Positions 5,615 through 9,735 of a DNA stretch of 9,735 bases are shown here, piece after piece. Position 1 is the stretch's first letter, and each line of letters starts with the position of its first letter. The notes under the pieces are model-generated. The model searched no databases, was not told the DNA's origin, and was given only the letters and a program-made list of their open reading frames with translations. The DNA comes from an uncultured bacterium. GTDB lineage: Bacteria; Cyanobacteriota; Vampirovibrionia; Gastranaerophilales; Gastranaerophilaceae. A program made the translations under genes and the position numbers. The stretch covers positions 1 through 9,735 of the forward strand of contig USJT01000022.1 in assembly GCA_900555175.1 (NCBI GenBank). The letters run 5' to 3'.

Positions 5615-6640
5615 ATGAGTCTAATAAATTTATTCAGAAAAAGAAATAGAAAATTTTTGTTCACAACCCCATCTCACGGACAGAAATTTTTTATTTTTAA
5701 TAAGTTCAGACAATTTTACAAGCATGATATTTCAGAAACAGAAGCACAAGACCCTCAAACAGCCCTAACAGATGCTCAAAATCGTGCTGCAAAAATTTAT
5801 GGGACAAATTATACCTATTTTTTAACAAACGGATCTACAAGTGGTATAATAGCCGCAGTTTTAGCATGTACTAATAAAGGCGACAAGGTTTTAATATGGC
5901 GAAACGCTCATCCTTGCCACAAAAATGCTGTTATTTTAGCGGGATGCGAACCTGTTTATTATGATTTACCCGAAATAAAAGAATGGGGAGTTCCTGATAA
6001 AACTACACCTGATTTAATTGACATAGAAGGTGTAAAAGCTGTTATTGTAACATCTCCGAGTTATGAAGGAATTGTATCTGATATTAAAGCTTTAAAGCTG
6101 GTTTGTGATAGAAATAATGCTTTTTTAATTGTTGATGAAGCACATGGAGCATTATATCCGTTTTCGGATGAACTTCCTCAAAGTGCTGTTAATATCGCTG
6201 ATTTTACAATTCAATCACTTCATAAAACAGCAGGAGGTCTAAACCCAACAGCCCTTTTGCATGTAAATTGTGAGATTGATGCAAAATCTGCATTAGCAAT
6301 GATTAATACAACATCACCTTCATACCCTTTGTTAGCAACAATAGAAGCAAATATAAATTATTTGAATTCTAAAAAAGGCAAAAAAAATCTGAAAAATCTT
6401 ATTGATAATATTAAAAATATTAAAGCTAATATTAAAAATGTTGATTTTGGCGGTGATGATATTACAAAAATATTGATTAAAAAAGATGGCTTAACAGGTT
6501 ATGAGCTATCAGAAATACTTTTTGATAAATTTAATATAGAAGATGAAAAAACAAATGATGTATCAACAATGCTTCTTTGTGGATTAGGAACAACTGAAAG
6601 GCAGTTAGAGCATCTTAAACATTCACTTTTAAAATTGTAA
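5615..6640 (+). CDS. Short Orn/Lys/Arg decarboxylase-family PLP enzyme
   Basis: A 341-residue fold-type-I PLP protein of the Orn/Lys/Arg decarboxylase major-domain family. Visible motifs: TPSHGQ (18-23, the family PGHK-like start), AQNRAAKIYG (54-63), the phosphate-binding FLTNGSTSG (69-77), WRNAH (95-99), VTSPSYEG (145-152), VDEAHGA (173-179, aspartate for the PLP ring nitrogen) and SLHKTAGGL (201-209), with K204 as the Schiff-base lysine. Family members such as Bacillus SpeA/YaaO are about 480 residues; here the middle is shortened, and after about residue 280 only a compact segment resembling the family tail remains (GLTGYELSEILFDKF, ending in GTTERQLEHL). The catalytic core is intact, so decarboxylation of arginine, lysine or ornithine is plausible, but substrate and activity are uncertain. 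It follows the PilZ gene by nine bases, with a weak AGAAAAG ribosome-binding site. Confidence 0.82.
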   Translation: MSLINLFRKRNRKFLFTTPSHGQKFFIFNKFRQFYKHDISETEAQDPQTALTDAQNRAAKIYGTNYTYFLTNGSTSGIIAAVLACTNKGDKVLIWRNAHPCHKNAVILAGCEPVYYDLPEIKEWGVPDKTTPDLIDIEGVKAVIVTSPSYEGIVSDIKALKLVCDRNNAFLIVDEAHGALYPFSDELPQSAVNIADFTIQSLHKTAGGLNPTALLHVNCEIDAKSALAMINTTSPSYPLLATIEANINYLNSKKGKKNLKNLIDNIKNIKANIKNVDFGGDDITKILIKKDGLTGYELSEILFDKFNIEDEKTNDVSTMLLCGLGTTERQLEHLKHSLLKL

Positions 6641-6654
6641 CATATTTGTAACAT
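6635..6654. repeat. Tandem TTGTAACAT direct repeat
   Basis: TTGTAACAT occurs at 6635-6643 and 6646-6654, 11 bp apart (one helical turn), spanning the decarboxylase stop and lying just upstream of the sigma-28-like promoter. It may be a regulator site or a chance repeat. No clear terminator was found after the decarboxylase gene. Confidence 0.3.
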
Positions 6655-6668
6655 TTTTATTAAATTAT

Positions 6669-6696
6669 TAAAGAATTAGAATATAAAAGCCGATAT
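6669..6696 (+). promoter_or_regulatory. Sigma-28/sigma-D (FliA) type promoter
   Basis: TAAA at 6669-6672, 16 bases, then GCCGATAT at 6689-6696. The Bacillus sigma-D consensus is TAAA-N14-16-GCCGATAT, so both boxes match fully; against the E. coli form (GCCGATAA) seven of eight -10 bases match. The GC-rich GCCG core stands out in AT-rich surroundings. Transcription would start near 6704, leaving about 43 bases of leader with GAAAGGG at 6725-6731. Sigma-28 controls late flagellar, chemotaxis and other surface genes. Confidence 0.7.
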
Positions 6697-7262
6697 ACCA
6701 TAGTGAAAGTTACTAAGGAAAATTGAAAGGGTAAAGCGTCAACACTATGGGAATGGCCGCAGGACAAGCAAGATTATTATCAATAACATCTCGTATGTCT
6801 GACAATGAGTTGAGAGCTCAGCTTATCAACAATGATAAGATGCGTCTTGCAACTCAAAGTGCTCAAGTTAGTGATGCTTATGTACAAGCATTAAATGATG
6901 CTCAATTGATGTTTACGAATTATGATGCTGATAACAATGCAACTTATCAGCAACTTACTTTTAATTCATTAACAGCATATAACCCTTATAACAACCAATA
7001 CGCAATTTCAAATGCTTCAGGACAAGTTCTTGTTTCTGAAACTGATGCAAAGAATTTTAAAAATGCTAAAGGAGATTTAAATACTTTCTTAGGTTATTAT
7101 GGTTTGGAACAAACTACAACATATTTTGAGAACCTAAAAAGCAGTTATGATTTTGGAGATGGAACCATTGCTTATAATACAGGAAATGTTGTTACTGTAA
7201 CTAATGATGATGGTACAACATCAGACGAAATTGAATATCGTTCAACAGGTTATTCTGCAGAA

Positions 7263-7265
7263 TAA
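7263..7265 (+). other. In-frame TAA splitting the large reading frame
   Basis: The codons on either side read GCA GAA TAA TTG GAG GCA, and both flanks continue as good coding sequence. A single base change (CAA, GAA or AAA to TAA) would explain it. TTG at 7266 could in principle serve for reinitiation, but no Shine-Dalgarno sequence lies upstream of it; the GGAGG at 7268-7272 lies downstream and faces no in-frame start at proper spacing. Confidence 0.75.
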
Positions 7266-7916
7266 TTGGAGGCAATTTACTTTGTTACACCTCTGAATAG
7301 AACAGACGGTAATGGTAATGTTACAACTGAAACTTATGCAGGTTACTTTAACACAGTTTCATCACCTGATTATTATAACTATAATAGAGCATTGGCAAGC
7401 TTTAATGAAAAATATGAAGCATATTGTTTATCAATTGCAGGTGTAATGACTGACAAATTAGAGAGTATAACTACTAATGGTGCAAATGGAAATTTGGACT
7501 TAAAAGCATTACAAAACACTGTTAAAACATATTCTGATAATTACGAAAAATCTCAGGACGGAGATACAACAGTTCAAGCTCCAACAGTTAATGATGCTAA
7601 GATATTGTTGAATAATCTTTCTAATTTTATTGGTGTTGCACGAAATTATCAAAATTATGATCCAGGTAAAAAATATTTTGATAATTTAATTGATCAAATT
7701 AATGATGCAAGTGAAGGTATTTCTGATTACGATTCATTCGGAAGTGTCGGAACAAATAACAGCAGTACAAGTAAATATATTTATAATTATGATGAGGAAT
7801 CAAATACTTTATATTTAGCAGTAGATACTATTAATAATGGAGATGGAACATATTCATTAGTAACAGATGAAGATGGAAATCCTGTTTATAACTATGAAAT
7901 ATCAGTTGATAATGGC

Positions 7917-7924
7917 GGGGGGGG
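7917..7924 (+). repeat. G8 homopolymer inside the large coding frame
   Basis: Eight consecutive Gs within GGC GGG GGG GGA encode part of a Gly4 run near codon 391 of the interrupted gene. In AT-rich DNA this is an outlier. Loss of one G brings TAG into frame at once (GGG GAT TAG). Gain of one G gives TGA seven codons after the tract. The tract is therefore a potential on/off slippage switch; it is also a classic place for sequencing or assembly length errors. Confidence 0.8.
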
Positions 7925-8973
7925 ATTAGAAGCTTTAAATACTGAAGAAACTGGAACAGCTGCTGTTGGTGATTCTTTAGGAACAAGCTATGCTCCATAT
8001 TCTGCAACAGCGAATGATTATACATTTACAATTGGTGCTGATGATAGTGCAGTAACTATAAGTATTCCTGCAAATATATTAAACGGATTAAGAAACGGTT
8101 CTCTGGACGGACTTAATTCTATTGAGATGTCAGAACAAAGAGATCCTGAAATTGCAAACATGTTAAATATTGCAGATGAAATTCTCAGCACTTTAGGTAA
8201 AGCTATTTTTTCAGTTTGGGATGTCGATAAATTTACACCAAAAGAAGGTTCTCCAAATTATGGAGAATATACAGCATGTTGTAATGCTGCACAGGATCTT
8301 TATAAATTAATTTTCGGAAAAGAATATAACGGAAATTATTCAGACTTGTTTGCAATGTTGCAGGATCCTGATGAAATTTGGCAAACTGTTCGTAATACTT
8401 TAGATCCAAACAGTGATGAATATTTAGCATTTAAAAATATATATGAAGTTATTACATTAGATCGTGTAATGAATACTTATGGTGAACCTAAAATTGCTTG
8501 GATTGATAAAAGCAACGTAACTGATTCATACAACGAAAATGGTGATGCTAAAGCTCAATGGTACACAAACTTGTTTAACAGAATGCAAGATGGCGGATAT
8601 AAAGCTTTGCAAGACGGTTTGGCTTCAAGTACCGAATGGATGCAATTTGCTTTTGAAAGCGGACTTGTAACATTAGAACAAGTTGATTCAAAACAAGCTT
8701 GGAATACATTAACATATTCAAGTTGTAGTGATATTACAGAACAAACTAATAGTGAAGCCGTTACTATTGCGGAAGCTGAATATAACGCAGCTATGAATAA
8801 AATTGAAAATAAAGATAAAATGTATGATTTGGAATTGAAAAATATTGATACTGAACACAATTCACTTCAAACAGAATATGATTCTATTAAAACTGCAATA
8901 GATAAAAACGTTGAAAGAACATTTAAAATATACAGTTAATAAGTTCTAATTTGTCTATATATAGCAATTTTTT

Positions 8974-9043
8974 ATGACCTTGATTTTTATATTTAATATA
9001 ATCTTTATACATATAAAGATTATGTAAGGAAATCAAGGTTCAT
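8974..9043. repeat. Long nested palindrome between the large gene and the HEAT gene
   Basis: The inner perfect stem is ATAATCTTTA (8998-9007) with TAAAGATTAT (9014-9023) around a six-base loop. The outer perfect stem is ACCTTGATTT (8977-8986) with AAATCAAGGT (9030-9039), extendable by ATG/CAT across one bulged base. The two stems are separated by short unpaired arms, giving a 70-base two-tier hairpin. There is no T-tract after it, so it is not a textbook terminator. It could be an RNA element, a transcript end protected by structure, or a small insertion. Confidence 0.6.
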
Positions 9044-9096
9044 ATATTTTTTAGTTTATAATCATAATATAGATAAGATAAATGGAGATTATTATA

Positions 9097-9381
9097 ATGG
9101 AAACAGTAAATGAAATTCTTTCAAAATTAGAAAATGCAGACAATACAACTAAAAATGAATTAGAAAATGAACTTGTAAATATCGGAACATCAGCTTTGCC
9201 TCAACTTGTTGATGAATTACAAGTTGTTAGAGGTATCAAAAGAGGTGTTGTTGCTATGACTTTGATTAGAATTGGTGACGCTTCCGTTAAATATTTGAAA
9301 AAAGCTGCTCAAAATAATAAAGATTTTGAATGGGTTGCTGAATATTTAATCAGAGAAATTGAAGGCTCTGTTGCAGCTTAA
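9097..9381 (+). CDS. Small HEAT-repeat-like protein
   Basis: A 94-residue, acidic, helical cytoplasmic protein. Two helix-pair repeats share a 30-residue period: LVNIGTSALPQLVDEL (26-41) and LIRIGDASVKYLKKA (56-70), both with the L-x2-IG-x2-A/S-x3-L pattern of HEAT/PBS-lyase-like repeats. The end (WVAEYLIREIEG, 79-90) resembles the first helix of a third repeat. Such proteins act as protein-binding scaffolds; no partner can be named. The ATG at 9097 is preferred over the in-frame ATG at 9082 because TGGAGA (9083-9088), eight bases upstream, is a good Shine-Dalgarno site that includes part of that earlier codon. A -10-like TATAAT lies at 9057-9062 without a clear -35. A terminator follows, so it is probably transcribed alone. 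Confidence 0.75.
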   Translation: METVNEILSKLENADNTTKNELENELVNIGTSALPQLVDELQVVRGIKRGVVAMTLIRIGDASVKYLKKAAQNNKDFEWVAEYLIREIEGSVAA

Positions 9382-9404
9382 GTTTTTTATATAAGTTTTA
9401 AGTT

Positions 9405-9437
9405 AAAAAAATCTCGCTTTATATGGCGAGATTTTTT
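9405..9437 (+). terminator. Rho-independent terminator of the HEAT gene
   Basis: ATCTCGC (9411-9417) pairs with GCGAGAT (9426-9432) around an eight-base loop. It is preceded by an A-run from 9405 and followed by a T-run to 9437, so it can work in both directions. It begins 23 bases after the HEAT gene stop. Confidence 0.88.
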
Positions 9438-9462
9438 GTGTCTTTATGATAAAATTGTTTTT

Positions 9463-9735
9463 ATGAATAAAAAAGCTATATTATTTTACATCACATTATT
9501 TTTATTAATTTTAGCATTTTCTACAATCGCAAATAATTTCGATTTTGACTTGTGGGCAAGACTTATTGCTGGTATGGGAGTAGTTGACGGCGGGCATGTT
9601 TTAAAAGCTGATTTTTTATCTTATACACCTGTTCATACTTGGTGGGATCATGAGTGGGGAGCAGGGGTAATATTTTATTTGGTACTCAAATTTTTTGGTC
9701 CATACAGTTTGATTATACTTCAAGCTCTTATGCTT
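9463..9735 (+). CDS. GT-C-like integral membrane protein, 3'-truncated by the window edge
   Basis: The frame stays open for all 91 remaining codons. It starts MNKKAILFYITLFLLILAF, an N-terminal transmembrane helix (about residues 5-21). A loop follows with FDFDLWARLIAGMGVVDGG, then LKADFLSYTP and TWWDHEWGAGVIFYLVLKFF, entering a second hydrophobic stretch. The order D-x-D-LW, G-x-V/I near a Gly pair, D-x-LSYTP and WxxHEW matches a widespread family of polytopic GT-C-type (dolichyl-phosphate-mannose-like) proteins, in which the acidic first loop binds the lipid-linked sugar donor. The exact reaction is unknown. No Shine-Dalgarno sequence precedes the ATG. TGATAAAAT at 9447-9455 resembles an extended -10 placed so that transcription would begin at or next to the ATG, suggesting a leaderless transcript. 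Most of the protein is missing, so the call is tentative. Confidence 0.7.
   Translation, partial: MNKKAILFYITLFLLILAFSTIANNFDFDLWARLIAGMGVVDGGHVLKADFLSYTPVHTWWDHEWGAGVIFYLVLKFFGPYSLIILQALML

Larger units (their letters stand above)
6747..8939 (+). pseudogene. Large sigma-28-linked surface/axial-like protein gene, interrupted by one in-frame TAA
   Basis: Two frames, 6747-7262 (172 codons) and 7266-8936 (557 codons), lie in the same phase and are separated only by TAA at 7263-7265; without it the product would be about 730 residues. I do not recognise a named family. The N-terminus (MGMAAGQARLLSITSRMSDN, then a long helical segment to about residue 55) and C-terminus (last ~55 residues, AEAEYNAAMNKIENKDK and IDTEHNSLQTEYDSI, coiled-coil-like) are helical and flank a Ser/Thr/Asn/Gly/Asp-rich middle with DGNG and EDGNP motifs. 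This plan resembles flagellin and hook-associated axial proteins, but no homology is claimed. There is no signal peptide. The ATG follows GAAAGGG by 15 bases and an in-frame stop at 6732, so no earlier start exists. A G8 run lies at 7917-7924. Alternatives to a broken gene are a sequencing error, stop read-through, or two coupled products. Confidence 0.65.

Noticed and set aside
7831..8860. Several 60-100-codon minus-strand frames inside the large sigma-28 gene
   Set aside because: His/Leu/Ser-rich shadows of the plus-strand frame with no ribosome-binding site or recognisable domain.
1..9735. CRISPR array, tRNA/rRNA gene, transposase, phage or toxin-antitoxin module
   Set aside because: No regularly spaced repeats, cloverleaf, IS ends or partner toxin were found; the XRE gene stands alone, so an antitoxin role is not supported.

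Overview
The window is AT-rich bacterial DNA with compact genes. Three things suggest a gut-type non-photosynthetic cyanobacterial relative (class Vampirovibrionia/Melainabacteria, order Gastranaerophilales): class III-type pseudopilins whose N-terminus reads G|FTLAEVLITLGIIGVVA, a short Orn/Lys/Arg-decarboxylase-like protein beside a PilZ protein, and a large uncharacterised protein starting MGMAAGQARLL. This placement rests on family resemblance recalled without a search and is moderately confident.

Layout. (1) 2-583: 3' part of a cysteine-rich pilin-like gene cut by the window edge, followed by a strong hairpin. (2) 763-3544: a fragment of the spc ribosomal-protein operon, rpsE-rpmD-rplO-secY, closed by a rho-independent terminator. 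It is not preceded by rplR and not followed by adk, map or infA. (3) 3545-4215: intergenic hairpins, a minus-strand XRE-family regulator with its own terminator, and a divergent regulatory region rich in inverted repeats. (4) 4216-6640: a complete pseudopilin, then its own promoter and a two-gene unit encoding a PilZ (c-di-GMP receptor) protein and a short fold-type-I PLP decarboxylase-like enzyme. (5) 6669-8939: a near-perfect sigma-28/sigma-D promoter driving a reading frame of about 730 codons that is interrupted once by an in-frame TAA. Further on it carries an eight-G homopolymer, at which one base of slippage either way would end translation almost at once. (6) 8940-9437: a long nested palindrome, a small HEAT-repeat protein and its terminator. 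(7) 9463-9735: the start of a GT-C-like integral membrane protein running off the window, preceded by little or no leader.

How the parts may work together. The ribosomal/SecY block is housekeeping. The rest reads as surface and motility functions: secreted pseudopilins, a c-di-GMP receptor, a sigma-28-controlled protein with helical ends around a variable middle, and a probable glycosyltransferase-type membrane protein. The most interesting locus is the sigma-28 gene, which combines a motility-class promoter, a possible phase-variation tract and an in-frame stop. No CRISPR array, tRNA, rRNA, transposase or phage gene was seen.
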